Source: Bacillus cereus G9842 (GTDB lineage Bacteria; Bacillota; Bacilli; Bacillales; Bacillaceae_G). Taken from it: a DNA stretch of 50,000 bases. Location: the NCBI RefSeq assembly GCF_000021305.1, contig NC_011772.1, positions 32,501 to 82,500 on the forward strand. Direction: 5' to 3'. Within the stretch, counting starts at the first letter, position 1. Every line of letters starts with the position of its first letter. The position numbers and the translations under genes are program-made. The notes below the pieces were generated by a model. It was not told the origin of the DNA and ran no database searches. It worked only from the letters and a program-made list of their open reading frames with translations. Positions 13,525 through 21,752 of the stretch are shown here, piece by piece.

Positions 13525-14388
13525 ATGGCTTTACATGTTGGAGAATTAGTGGAACGATATTCTCATAAGAGGGATATTCTTTTTCGTATTATAGAAATAA
13601 AAGGCGAGATAGCTATATTGTTTGGAGAGGAAATTAGACTGGTGGCGGATGCGCCACTTGAAGATTTAATTAGTATAGATCAACGAGAACATAAAAAAAG
13701 GGTGAAGCGTGAGAAAGAAACAATGGAGCGCACGTATCGTTTGTTTCAACAAGATTATGTGTTAATGAAACAAAGGCATGAACATACTTCAACTGGTGGA
13801 TACACAAGTGAGGTGAATTATTTTCAAATGCCGGGACGTGTATTGCATATAGATGGAGACCCTTTATATTTGCGCAAGTGCTTAGACTTATATAACAAAA
13901 TTGGCGTTCCTGTACAAGGTATTCATTGTAAAGAAACGGAGATGCATGAAAAAGTAGTAGACTTAATAGATCACTTTCGCCCAGACATTCTCGTTATTAC
14001 GGGGCATGATGCATATACAAAATCGAAAGGAGTGAAGGGAGATTTAGCGGCATATAGGCATTCAAGGCATTTTGTACAGGCTGTTCGAGAAGTGCGAAAA
14101 AAATATCCATCATTGGATCAACTTGTTATTTTTGCTGGGGCATGTCAATCGCACTTTGAGGCACTAATTCGTGCAGGGGCCAATTTCGCTAGTTCACCAT
14201 CTAGAATTAATATTCATGCACTAGATCCCGTATATGTAGTTGGTAAAATTAGTTTTACTTCATTTATGGAGAGAGTCAATGTATGGGATGTCGTACGTAA
14301 TACAATTACTGGTGAAAAGGGACTAGGTGGAATTGAAACGAGAGGGATTTTACGAACGGGATTACCTTTTCAACATTACGAAGAGTAA
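13525..14388 (+). CDS. yabG: Sporulation-specific cysteine protease YabG
   Basis: A 287-residue mother-cell protease that trims spore coat proteins (for example SpoIVA and SafA in B. subtilis) and so allows their cross-linking. The C-terminal two thirds is nearly identical to B. subtilis, including DILVITGHDAY, the FAGACQSHFE segment holding conserved Cys and His, and RAGANFASSPSR. There is no signal peptide. GGAGGT precedes the ATG. A sigma-K-like promoter lies directly upstream and a terminator directly downstream, so the gene is its own unit. Confidence 0.95.
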   Translation: MALHVGELVERYSHKRDILFRIIEIKGEIAILFGEEIRLVADAPLEDLISIDQREHKKRVKREKETMERTYRLFQQDYVLMKQRHEHTSTGGYTSEVNYFQMPGRVLHIDGDPLYLRKCLDLYNKIGVPVQGIHCKETEMHEKVVDLIDHFRPDILVITGHDAYTKSKGVKGDLAAYRHSRHFVQAVREVRKKYPSLDQLVIFAGACQSHFEALIRAGANFASSPSRINIHALDPVYVVGKISFTSFMERVNVWDVVRNTITGEKGLGGIETRGILRTGLPFQHYEE

Positions 14389-14416
14389 GCAGGGTACATA
14401 TGTATCTTGCTTTTTT
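14388..14416 (+). terminator. yabG terminator
   Basis: An inverted repeat centred on TACATATGTA with AGCAGGG and TCTTGCT outer arms (G.U pairs), then T6. It overlaps the stop codon. The following 200 bases up to veg hold no gene; only a weak TACAGA / TACAAT promoter-like pair (14462-14490) was seen there. Confidence 0.75.
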
Positions 14417-14614
14417 GTATGGAAGGATTTAAATGAATTTGGATAAAAAGAGGCAAGAACGTACAGACTACGTAATGATACTTTTACAATATAGTATTTC
14501 TTCTATCTATTCAAACGCAAGATGATATTAGCTGTGAATCGCGGTTAATAATTAGGATAGATATATAGTGCTTTAAGTGTTCAATCTAAATTACAGCGAG
14601 GTGTAGCGAAGTAT

Positions 14615-14875
14615 ATGTCAAAACGTTTAGATGAAATTAAAAGCGAATTAGATCACCATCTTGGACAGCGACTTATGTTAAAAGCAAATAGTGGAAGAAG
14701 AAAAACTGTGGAGCAATCAGGTGTACTAGCAGAAACATACCGTTCTGTTTTTGTTGTACAATTGGATCAACAAGAAGATGCGTTGCAACGTGTATCTTAT
14801 AGTTATGCAGATGTTTTAACAGAGACAGTAGAGTTAACATTTTATGGAGACCCTCATAATGAGGTCATTTTATAA
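14615..14875 (+). CDS. veg: Veg protein (biofilm/germination-linked small protein)
   Basis: An 86-residue protein, the same length as B. subtilis Veg, sharing [22 protein letters not shown] and [14 protein letters not shown]. In B. subtilis Veg is very highly expressed in growth and influences biofilm formation by interfering with SinR; a role in spore outgrowth has also been described. The fold is a small SH3-like barrel (PF06257 family). A GAGGTG sequence lies about 12 bases before ATG, longer than usual. It has its own position between yabG and sspF, as in B. subtilis. Confidence 0.93.
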   Translation: MSKRLDEIKSELDHHLGQRLMLKANSGRRKTVEQSGVLAETYRSVFVVQLDQQEDALQRVSYSYADVLTETVELTFYGDPHNEVIL

Positions 14876-14925
14876 TCCATATATCATTACATATATTCCC
14901 ATAAATGAAAAGCTATATTATTTTG

Positions 14926-14932
14926 CATACTA
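14926..14932 (+). promoter_or_regulatory. Candidate sigma-G/sigma-F -10 element of sspF
   Basis: CATACTA matches the forespore sigma-G -10 consensus. The region 17-18 bases upstream (TAAATG) is a poor match to TGMATA, so the call rests on the -10 and on sspF being a known sigma-G gene. Confidence 0.45.
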
Positions 14933-14966
14933 ACTATACCGTAGCAAAATAAGGAGGGACTCTGCA

Positions 14967-15146
14967 TTGAGTAGACGAAGAGGTGTCATGTCAAACCAAT
15001 TTAAAGAAGAGCTAGCAAAAGAGCTTGGCTTTTATGATGTTGTTCAGAAAGAAGGATGGGGCGGAATTCGTGCGAAAGATGCTGGTAACATGGTGAAACG
15101 TGCTATAGAAATTGCAGAACAGCAATTAATGAAACGAAACCAGTAG
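14967..15146 (+). CDS. sspF: Small acid-soluble spore protein SspF (alpha/beta family)
   Basis: A 59-residue protein read from TTG 14967, which is 8 bases past AGGAGGG; an internal ATG (14988) would remove the conserved RRRGVMS start. The alpha/beta SASP signature is complete: [15 protein letters not shown] and [18 protein letters not shown], close to B. subtilis SspF. These proteins coat spore DNA, protecting it from UV, and are degraded at germination. Too short for standard ORF calling, it is confirmed by sequence and position between veg and ispE. It is followed by its own terminator. Confidence 0.95.
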
Positions 15147-15172
15147 TTGTAAGATACTTTCTATGCTACGGT

Positions 15173-15199
15173 AGCCGAGGAGACATTCCTCGGCTTTTT
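15173..15199 (+). terminator. sspF terminator
   Basis: A perfect 9-bp stem AGCCGAGGA / TCCTCGGCT followed by TTTT. Confidence 0.88.
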
Positions 15200-15234
15200 G
15201 TACTCTAAAAGGTGCCATCATTTTACATAAGTAG

Positions 15235-15262
15235 TTTCATTCTGAATGCTTTTCGTTATAAT
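15235..15262 (+). promoter_or_regulatory. Possible ispE promoter
   Basis: TTTCAT, 16-base spacer, perfect TATAAT (15257-15262), in the gap between the sspF terminator and ispE. Confidence 0.35.
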
Positions 15263-15342
15263 TAGGGAAGTGTCATCGTCTTACTATAAATTTATGGTAA
15301 AATAAACGATAAAAGATTGAGTACATAGAGTGGGTGAATAGA

Positions 15343-16212
15343 TTGAAGCTACTAGTGAAAGCACCAGCAAAGATTAATCTGTCGTTAGATGTACTGGGAA
15401 AAAGACAAGACGGATATCATGAAGTGAAAATGATTATGACAACCATTGATTTAGCAGATCGTCTAGAACTAACGGAATTAGCAGAAGACCGTATTGAAAT
15501 TTTATCCCATAATCGGTATGTCCCAGACGACCAACGAAATTTAGCTTATCAGGCAGCGAAATTATTAAAAGAGAAGTTTAATGTAAAAAAAGGTGTATCT
15601 ATTACTATTGAAAAAACGATTCCAGTAGCAGCTGGATTAGCAGGTGGAAGTAGTGATGCAGCAGCGACATTACGTGGTCTTAATAAATTATGGAATTTAG
15701 GGCTTACAATTGATGAGTTAGCAGAGCTTGGCGCAGAAATTGGATCAGATGTATCGTTCTGTGTATACGGCGGCACAGCAATTGCCACTGGAAGAGGAGA
15801 GAAAATTGAGCATATAAAGACTCCGCCTTCTTGTTGGGTTATTTTAGCGAAACCACATATAGGTGTATCTACTGCTGATGTGTATGGAAATTTAAAGTTA
15901 AATCGAGTTACACATCCAAATGTAGATAAAATGGTTGATGTCATAAATTCTGGAGATTATAAAGGGATTTGTGATACTGTTGGTAACGTTTTAGAAGATG
16001 TAACATTTGGAATGCATCCTGAAGTTGCACGTATTAAATCACAGATGAAGCGATTCGGAGCGGATGCTGTATTGATGAGTGGAAGTGGTCCAACTGTATT
16101 TGGACTTGTACACCATGATTCTCGAATGCATCGCATTTATAACGGGTTAAAAGGATTTTGTGAACAGGTCTATGCGGTACGTTTATTAGGAGAGCGAGAA
16201 ACGCTTGAATAA
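15343..16212 (+). CDS. ispE: 4-diphosphocytidyl-2-C-methyl-D-erythritol kinase
   Basis: A 289-residue GHMP-family kinase of the MEP isoprenoid pathway. The family motif [14 protein letters not shown] is at about residues 94-107; [12 protein letters not shown] at the N-terminus and [10 protein letters not shown] near the C-terminus complete the signature. The start is taken as TTG 15343 (giving MKLLVKAP as in other Bacillus); GTG 15334 is in frame but falls in the GAGTGGGTG ribosome-binding region. It lies 54 bases upstream of purR with no terminator between, so they are probably co-transcribed. Confidence 0.94.
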   Translation: MKLLVKAPAKINLSLDVLGKRQDGYHEVKMIMTTIDLADRLELTELAEDRIEILSHNRYVPDDQRNLAYQAAKLLKEKFNVKKGVSITIEKTIPVAAGLAGGSSDAAATLRGLNKLWNLGLTIDELAELGAEIGSDVSFCVYGGTAIATGRGEKIEHIKTPPSCWVILAKPHIGVSTADVYGNLKLNRVTHPNVDKMVDVINSGDYKGICDTVGNVLEDVTFGMHPEVARIKSQMKRFGADAVLMSGSGPTVFGLVHHDSRMHRIYNGLKGFCEQVYAVRLLGERETLE

Positions 16213-16266
16213 AGACGTATAATACGTTATGATTTGTTTAGAATATTCGTGATTTGAGGTGAGAGT

Positions 16267-17115
16267 ATGAAAATTAGAAGAAGTACAAGATTAGTCGATA
16301 TGACTTATTACTTGCTACAAAACCCTCGTCAGCTAGTATCTCTCACTTTTTTTGCTGAAAGGTATCAATCGGCTAAGTCTTCCATTAGTGAAGATTTAGT
16401 TATTATTAAGCAAACGTTTGAACAACAAGGGGTCGGCACATTGCAAACGATACCAGGAGCAGCAGGAGGAGTGAAATATATACCGTATATAAGTGAAGAA
16501 GAGGCAGATCTAATTATTGATGAGCTTTGTGGCTTATTTGAAAATCCAGATCGTATTTTGCCTGGCGGTTACTTATACATGACAGATTTATTGAGTAATC
16601 CTCGCCATATTAATGGCGCAGGTCGTTTGTTTGCTTCTGTTTTTGCTAGGCAATCAATTGATGCGGTTATGACGGTGGCAACGAAAGGGATTCCACTTGC
16701 TTATGCAGTGGCAAATTACTTAGATGTACCAGTTGTAATTGCAAGGAAAGATAATAAGGTAACAGAAGGTCCGACTGTTAGTATTAACTATGTGTCGGGT
16801 TCTTCTAAACGAATTCAAACAATGACATTAGCAAAACGCAGCCTTCCAGAAGGATCGAATGTTTTAATTATTGATGACTTCATGAAAGCTGGTGGAACGA
16901 TTCAAGGTATGATGAGTATGTTAGAAGAGTTCAAGGCTAATGTTGTTGGTATTGGTGTATTAGTAGAATCCACAGATATTGAAGAACGACTAATTAATAA
17001 TTTTGTATCATTAATTCGTCTATCGGAAGTTGATGTGAAAGAAAAAACGATTCAAGTGGAAAAAGGGAATTATTCTCTTGCACCATTTGATGAAGGGCTT
17101 GTAGAGGCTGAATAA
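16267..17115 (+). CDS. purR: Purine operon repressor PurR
   Basis: A 282-residue repressor with an N-terminal winged helix (about 1-74) and a phosphoribosyltransferase-like domain. The PRPP loop VLIIDDFMKAGGT starts at residue 199. PRPP binding releases DNA, linking purine gene expression to PRPP supply; the PRPP synthase gene prs is 2.6 kb downstream. The protein has no catalytic PRT activity in the family. TGAGGTGAG precedes the ATG. I saw no obvious PurBox pair in its own upstream region. Confidence 0.95.
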   Translation: MKIRRSTRLVDMTYYLLQNPRQLVSLTFFAERYQSAKSSISEDLVIIKQTFEQQGVGTLQTIPGAAGGVKYIPYISEEEADLIIDELCGLFENPDRILPGGYLYMTDLLSNPRHINGAGRLFASVFARQSIDAVMTVATKGIPLAYAVANYLDVPVVIARKDNKVTEGPTVSINYVSGSSKRIQTMTLAKRSLPEGSNVLIIDDFMKAGGTIQGMMSMLEEFKANVVGIGVLVESTDIEERLINNFVSLIRLSEVDVKEKTIQVEKGNYSLAPFDEGLVEAE

Positions 17116-17116
17116 A

Positions 17117-17146
17117 AGGTAGAGCAGATAGCTCTATCTTTTTTTA
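17117..17146 (+). terminator. purR terminator
   Basis: Stem GGTAGAGC / GCTCTATC followed by T7, immediately past the stop codon. Confidence 0.85.
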
Positions 17147-17235
17147 TTTTATTTATAGATTATAAAATAGATGGACAAACTGCCTTTCGTACACTATTTT
17201 TAAAGAGTAAAATAAATAATAAAAGGGTGAAAAGT

Positions 17236-17610
17236 ATGAAAGTTGTTCAAACAAGCAAGGCACCACAAGCGATTGGACCTTACTCACAAGGGATTATTGT
17301 AAATAATATGTTTTATAGCTCAGGACAAATTCCATTAACGGAAAATGGGGAGCTTGTAACAGGAGATGTAACAGTACAAACAGAACAAGTATTTCAAAAT
17401 TTACAAGCGGTATTAGAGGAAGCAGGTGCTTCATTTGATACAGTCGTAAAAACAACAGTATTTTTAAAGGACATGGATGATTTTAATGCAGTGAATGAAG
17501 TATATAGCTCTTATTTCTCTACTCATAAACCAGCTCGATCTTGTGTGCAAGTAGCAAAATTACCGAAAGATGTTTCCGTTGAAATTGAAGTAATCGCCCT
17601 AGTTAAGTAA
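17236..17610 (+). CDS. ridA: Enamine/imine deaminase RidA (YabJ)
   Basis: A 124-residue trimeric RidA/YjgF/YER057c family protein that hydrolyses reactive 2-aminoacrylate and related enamines. Family signatures are visible: [11 protein letters not shown] near the N-terminus, SGQIP, and [10 protein letters not shown] containing the substrate-binding arginine. In B. subtilis YabJ is linked to purR control. The start is ATG 17236; GTG 17227 is in frame but lies within the AAAGGGTGA ribosome-binding sequence. No terminator was seen before spoVG. Confidence 0.95.
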   Translation: MKVVQTSKAPQAIGPYSQGIIVNNMFYSSGQIPLTENGELVTGDVTVQTEQVFQNLQAVLEEAGASFDTVVKTTVFLKDMDDFNAVNEVYSSYFSTHKPARSCVQVAKLPKDVSVEIEVIALVK

Positions 17611-17655
17611 CCTTTTGTAAGCGATAACCTCCACTAATCTCTATATTCAACTACA

Positions 17656-17690
17656 TTAAAAATTTTTATCTTAAAAATTTTTAAAAAATT
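17656..17690 (+). promoter_or_regulatory. AT-rich box upstream of spoVG, likely AbrB site
   Basis: A nearly pure A+T block containing two copies of TTAAAAATTTTT (17657-17668 and 17671-17682) directly upstream of the sigma-H promoter. B. subtilis spoVG has an upstream AT-box that AbrB binds; the same role is inferred here. Confidence 0.6.
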
Positions 17691-17719
17691 AAAGGGAAAA
17701 TAGAAAATTTGTGGAATTT
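17691..17719 (+). promoter_or_regulatory. Sigma-H promoter of spoVG
   Basis: -35 AAAGGGAAA (17691-17699), 11-base spacer, -10 GTGGAATTT (17711-17719). The -10 is the same as the B. subtilis spoVG core GTGGAATT and fits the sigma-H consensus RNNGAATWW. Confidence 0.78.
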
Positions 17720-17762
17720 ATACAAATATATCGCTTATTTAGAAAAGGGTGGTGAACACAAG

Positions 17763-18056
17763 ATGGAAGTGACTGACGTAAGATTACGCCGCGTAAACAC
17801 AGAAGGCCGCATGAGAGCAATTGCCTCTATTACTTTGGACCATGAATTTGTTGTTCATGATATTCGTGTAATTGATGGTAATAATGGATTATTTGTAGCA
17901 ATGCCAAGTAAACGTACTCCAGATGGAGAGTTCCGTGACATTGCACATCCGATTAATTCTGGTACACGCTCTAAAATTCAAGATGCGGTTTTAACAGAGT
18001 ATCATCGTTTAGGCGAGTTAGAAGAGGTTGAGTTTGAAGAAGCAGGTGCTTCGTAA
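17763..18056 (+). CDS. spoVG: Septation/stage V regulator SpoVG
   Basis: A 97-residue nucleic-acid-binding protein starting [11 protein letters not shown]. The conserved [21 protein letters not shown] segment is at about residues 45-65. SpoVG proteins bind DNA or RNA; in B. subtilis it affects asymmetric septation and cortex formation, and in related pathogens it is a global regulator. The start is ATG 17763 after AGGGTGGTG; an upstream in-frame TTG at 17709 lies inside the promoter. Sigma-H promoter and AT-box directly upstream indicate switching on as AbrB falls. Confidence 0.97.
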
Positions 18057-18102
18057 AATTCGAATGAAAAGGGCTTTGACGAAAAGCCTTATAATTTTGT
18101 AG

Positions 18103-18140
18103 CAAACTCCTGTAAGCATTTACAGGAGTTTGTTTTTTTT
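18103..18140 (+). terminator. spoVG terminator
   Basis: A 12-bp stem CAAACTCCTGTA / TACAGGAGTTTG followed by T8. A second, weaker hairpin without a T run (AAGGGCTTT / AAAGCCTT) lies just before it at about 18069-18090. Confidence 0.9.
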
Positions 18141-18302
18141 ACTTTATATTTGTAAATTTCATAATTCATTAATATAAAAAGAAGAAACTACTAATTTTTT
18201 CAAAATCATTTTAAATAGTATAGCTTATTTCTTAAAAAAGATACTAAAGAGTAAAACATCTTATAAGAATTATGGTAAAATTTAATAGTTAAAATGTGTT
18301 TC

Positions 18303-18331
18303 TTGAAATATATGATGATTTAGGATAATAT
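18303..18331 (+). promoter_or_regulatory. Sigma-A promoter of glmU-prs
   Basis: TTGAAA (18303-18308), 17-base spacer, TAATAT (18326-18331), 36 bases before glmU. The rest of the 310-base gap between spoVG and glmU is AT-rich with nothing else recognised. Confidence 0.55.
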
Positions 18332-18367
18332 CTTTAATGGATAAATAGGTTGCGATGGAGGGTCTAT

Positions 18368-19747
18368 ATGTCAAACAGATTTGCAGTGATTCTAGCTGCA
18401 GGTAAAGGCACACGTATGAAGTCTAAGCTATACAAAGTGCTGCATCCTGTATGTGGAAAACCCATGGTACAACACGTAGTCGATCAAGTATCTCAATTAG
18501 GATTGCAGAAACTTGTAACGGTTGTTGGACATGGTGCTGAAATGGTACAAGAACAGCTAGGAAACGTAAGTGAGTTTGCATTACAAGCAGAACAACTTGG
18601 TACAGCACATGCTGTAGATCAAGCTGCAAGTGTACTTGCAAATGAAGAAGGAACAACTTTAGTTATTTGTGGTGATACGCCGCTAATAACTGCTGAAACG
18701 ATGGAAGCATTACTTCAGCAACATAAAGAAGCAGGAGCAATGGCGACGGTGCTAACAGCGTACATAGAAGAACCTGCTGGATATGGCCGTATTGTTCGTA
18801 ATGAGAATGGTCATGTTGAAAAGATTGTTGAGCATAAAGATGCAAATGAGAAAGAATTAGCTATTAAAGAAATCAATACAGGTACGTATTGTTTTGATAA
18901 TAAGGCTTTATTTGCTTCACTTTCTAAAGTTTCAAATGATAACGTACAAGGTGAATATTACCTTCCAGATGTTATTGAGATTTTAAAAAATGAAGGTCAT
19001 ATCGTATCAGCTTATCAAACAGAGCAGTTCGATGAAACGTTAGGTGTTAACGACAGAGTCGCTCTATCGCAAGCGGAAATTATTATGAAAAACCGTATCA
19101 ACCGAAAGAACATGGTAAATGGTGTTACAATTATTGATCCAAGTAACACTTATATTTCTGCTGATGCAATTATCGGTAGTGATACAGTTCTTCATCCAGG
19201 AACAATTATTGAGGGGAACACTGTAATTGGTTCTGATTGTGAAATTGGACCGCATACAGTAATTCGTGATAGTGAAATTGGAGATCGTACGACAATTCGT
19301 CAATCTACTGTACATGATAGTAAACTTGGTACAGAAGTATCGGTTGGTCCATTTGCACATATTCGCCCAGATTCAGTTATTGGAGACGAAGTACGCGTTG
19401 GAAACTTCGTGGAAATCAAAAAAACTGTCTTTGGTAATAGAAGTAAAGCTTCACACTTGAGTTATATCGGGGATGCACAAGTTGGAGAAGACGTGAATCT
19501 TGGTTGTGGTTCAATTACGGTGAACTATGACGGTAAGAATAAATTCAAAACTGTGATTGGTAATGGGGTATTTATTGGATGTAATTCAAACCTTGTTGCT
19601 CCAGTAACAGTTGAAGATGGTGCTTATGTGGCAGCAGGCTCTACAATTACAGAGAATGTTCCATCAAAAGCATTATCGGTAGCACGTGCACGTCAAGTTA
19701 ACAAAGAAGACTATGTTGATCAATTGCTGAATAAGAAAAAATCATAA
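18368..19747 (+). CDS. glmU: Bifunctional UDP-GlcNAc pyrophosphorylase / GlcN-1-P acetyltransferase
   Basis: A 459-residue enzyme making UDP-GlcNAc for peptidoglycan. The N-terminal uridyltransferase domain opens with [11 protein letters not shown] (residues 9-19). The C-terminal left-handed beta-helix is visible as hexapeptide repeats (I/V-G-x-x-x-x) from about residue 255 to 440. Start ATG 18368 has GGAGGG 6 bases upstream; the in-frame ATG at 18350 has none. prs follows 18 bases later without a terminator. Confidence 0.97.
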
Positions 19748-19765
19748 TGTGGAGGGTTAATCTAG

Positions 19766-20719
19766 ATGTCGACTCAATATCTAAATTCTAATTTGAAAGT
19801 ATTCTCTTTAAACTCTAATAAGGAACTTGCTGAGCAGATTGCAAAGCATATTGGAGTAGGACTAGGAAAATGTTCTGTTGATCGTTTTAGTGATGGAGAA
19901 GTTCAAATTAACATTGAAGAAAGTATCCGTGGTTGCGATGTATTCATTATTCAATCTACAAGCTTCCCAGTAAACGAACATATCATGGAATTACTTATTA
20001 TGATCGATGCATTAAAACGTGCATCTGCGAAAACAATTAATATTGTTATTCCTTATTATGGTTATGCGCGTCAAGACCGTAAAGCGCGTTCTCGTGAACC
20101 AATTACATCGAAACTTGTAGCAAACTTGCTTGAAACAGCAGGTGCAACTCGTGTAATCACTCTAGATTTACATGCTCCACAAATTCAAGGGTTCTTTGAT
20201 ATCCCAATCGACCACTTAATGGGTGTACCGATTCTTTCTGATTACTTTGAAACAAAAGGTCTTAAAGATATCGTAATCGTGTCTCCTGATCATGGTGGTG
20301 TAACTCGTGCAAGAAAAATGGCAGATCGTCTAAAAGCGCCAATCGCTATTATTGATAAGCGTCGCCCTCGCCCGAACGTATCAGAGGTAATGAACATTAT
20401 CGGTAATATTGAAGGCAAAACAGCGATTTTAATTGATGACATCATTGATACAGCTGGTACAATTACATTAGCAGCAAACGCTCTTGTTGAGAACGGTGCT
20501 TCTGAAGTATATGCTTGCTGTACACACCCAGTATTATCTGGTCCAGCAATTGAACGTATTCAAAATTCAAATATTAAAGAGTTAGTTGTAACGAACTCTA
20601 TCGTATTACCGGAAGAGAAGAAAATCGACAAAGTACATGAACTTTCAGTTGCTCCATTAATCGGAGAAGCAATCATTCGTGTATACGAAGAAGAATCTGT
20701 GAGTGTATTATTCAATTAA
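19766..20719 (+). CDS. prs: Ribose-phosphate pyrophosphokinase
   Basis: A 317-residue enzyme that makes PRPP from ribose 5-phosphate and ATP, feeding purine, pyrimidine, NAD, His and Trp synthesis and supplying the PurR co-inducer. The PRPP-binding loop DDIIDTAGT is at residues 224-232; the flexible loop [16 protein letters not shown] near residue 95 binds ATP. GGAGGG upstream. Operon with glmU; a hairpin follows. B. subtilis has ctc next; here pth follows directly. Confidence 0.97.
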   Translation: MSTQYLNSNLKVFSLNSNKELAEQIAKHIGVGLGKCSVDRFSDGEVQINIEESIRGCDVFIIQSTSFPVNEHIMELLIMIDALKRASAKTINIVIPYYGYARQDRKARSREPITSKLVANLLETAGATRVITLDLHAPQIQGFFDIPIDHLMGVPILSDYFETKGLKDIVIVSPDHGGVTRARKMADRLKAPIAIIDKRRPRPNVSEVMNIIGNIEGKTAILIDDIIDTAGTITLAANALVENGASEVYACCTHPVLSGPAIERIQNSNIKELVVTNSIVLPEEKKIDKVHELSVAPLIGEAIIRVYEEESVSVLFN

Positions 20720-20731
20720 TTGGATAGAATG

Positions 20732-20760
20732 AGACGTAACCAAAATTGGTTACGTCTTTT
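20732..20760 (+). terminator. Terminator after prs
   Basis: A perfect stem AGACGTAACCA / TGGTTACGTCT with only TTTT after it, so possibly leaky; pth has no obvious promoter of its own beyond it. Confidence 0.7.
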
Positions 20761-20791
20761 CGTATCGAAAAAAGAAAGTAGTGGTACAAGA

Positions 20792-21352
20792 ATGAAATTG
20801 ATAGTAGGACTTGGGAACCCAGGTAGAGAATATGAATTAACAAGGCATAATATTGGATTTATGGCCATTGATGAACTTGCGAAGCGCTGGAACATTTCTT
20901 TGAATGAACAAAAATTTAAAGGTGTATTTGGTGCAGGTTTTGTTAATGGAGAAAAGGTAATCTTATTAAAGCCGCTAACATATATGAATTTATCTGGAGA
21001 AAGTATTCGTCCACTCATGGATTATTATAAAATTGATGTTGAGGACTTCGTTGTTATGTACGACGATTTAGACATTCCTGTAGGTAAATTGCGTCTTCGC
21101 ATGAAGGGTAGTGCTGGTGGACATAATGGTGTGAAGTCAATGATTTCACACCTAGGAACACAAGAATTTCAACGTATCCGTATGGGAATTGATCGCCCGA
21201 AAAATGGAATGAAGGTAGTCGATTATGTATTAGGACGCTTTACATCTGAAGAGATTCCGGATGTTAACCATTCTATTGAAAAAGCAGCGGATGCATGTGA
21301 AGAGTGGCTAAATAAGCCTTTTCTCCAAATCATGAATACTTTCAATAGTTAA
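20792..21352 (+). CDS. pth: Peptidyl-tRNA hydrolase (SpoVC)
   Basis: A 186-residue enzyme that recycles peptidyl-tRNA released prematurely from ribosomes; known as SpoVC in B. subtilis from a conditional sporulation mutant. Motifs: [10 protein letters not shown] then catalytic H19 in TRHNIGF, and [10 protein letters not shown]. The start is ATG 20792, giving the family N-terminus [11 protein letters not shown]; the in-frame ORF reaching back to 20720 overlaps the terminator. The ribosome-binding site is weak. YabO/RqcP at 29276 acts in the same ribosome-rescue theme. Confidence 0.96.
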   Translation: MKLIVGLGNPGREYELTRHNIGFMAIDELAKRWNISLNEQKFKGVFGAGFVNGEKVILLKPLTYMNLSGESIRPLMDYYKIDVEDFVVMYDDLDIPVGKLRLRMKGSAGGHNGVKSMISHLGTQEFQRIRMGIDRPKNGMKVVDYVLGRFTSEEIPDVNHSIEKAADACEEWLNKPFLQIMNTFNS

Positions 21353-21363
21353 AAATGAGATTA

Positions 21364-21394
21364 GGAATATTTCTTTTTTGTTTTACCCATACTA
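21364..21394 (+). promoter_or_regulatory. Candidate forespore (sigma-G/sigma-F) promoter of fin
   Basis: GGAATA (21364-21369; consensus TGMATA), 18-base spacer, CATACTA (21388-21394). Fin is under sigma-F and sigma-G in B. subtilis. Confidence 0.6.
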
Positions 21395-21422
21395 GTAGTA
21401 ATTTAATTTTTAGGAGGCTAGT

Positions 21423-21647
21423 ATGGAAGGGTATTATTATTGCAGACACTGCGGAGGTAATGTAGGCTCCATTAACGCAGAAAAAGTATATAGCGACGTT
21501 TTATTTCAACTAACAGAGCAAGAAGTAGTAGAGATGATTCATTTTCATGAGAATGGAAATATATATATAAAAACGATTTGTGAATCGTGTCAAGAAACGC
21601 TCGCATCTTATCCTGAGTATTATGAATATGAAAAATTTCTGCAATAA
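21423..21647 (+). CDS. fin: Anti-sigma-F factor Fin (YabK)
   Basis: A 74-residue protein with two CxxC pairs (C7/C10 and C53/C56), a zinc-ribbon layout. In B. subtilis Fin binds sigma-F and core polymerase and shuts off early forespore transcription so that sigma-G takes over. TAGGAGG precedes the ATG. A forespore-type promoter lies directly upstream and a terminator follows. With gin at 1597, the window encodes two small zinc proteins acting on successive forespore sigma factors. Confidence 0.92.
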   Translation: MEGYYYCRHCGGNVGSINAEKVYSDVLFQLTEQEVVEMIHFHENGNIYIKTICESCQETLASYPEYYEYEKFLQ

Positions 21648-21656
21648 AATGTTGTC

Positions 21657-21681
21657 GCTTTGGCATGTCCAAAGCATTTTT
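21657..21681 (+). terminator. fin terminator
   Basis: Perfect 7-bp stem GCTTTGG / CCAAAGC with CATGT loop, then ATTTTT. Confidence 0.78.
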
Positions 21682-21752
21682 CTGTTTTCCTTTTCCGAAA
21701 TATTTGCATAAAATAGAATGGCTTGCTCTTTATGTTGAGAGGAGTTTTAAAA

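Noticed and set aside
15549..15944. 131-codon antisense ORF opposite ispE
   Set aside because: Shadow of a strong GHMP-kinase coding frame, with no Shine-Dalgarno and no recognisable domain.
19064..19360. Periodic repeat pattern in the glmU 3' half
   Set aside because: Explained by hexapeptide repeats of the left-handed beta-helix acetyltransferase domain.
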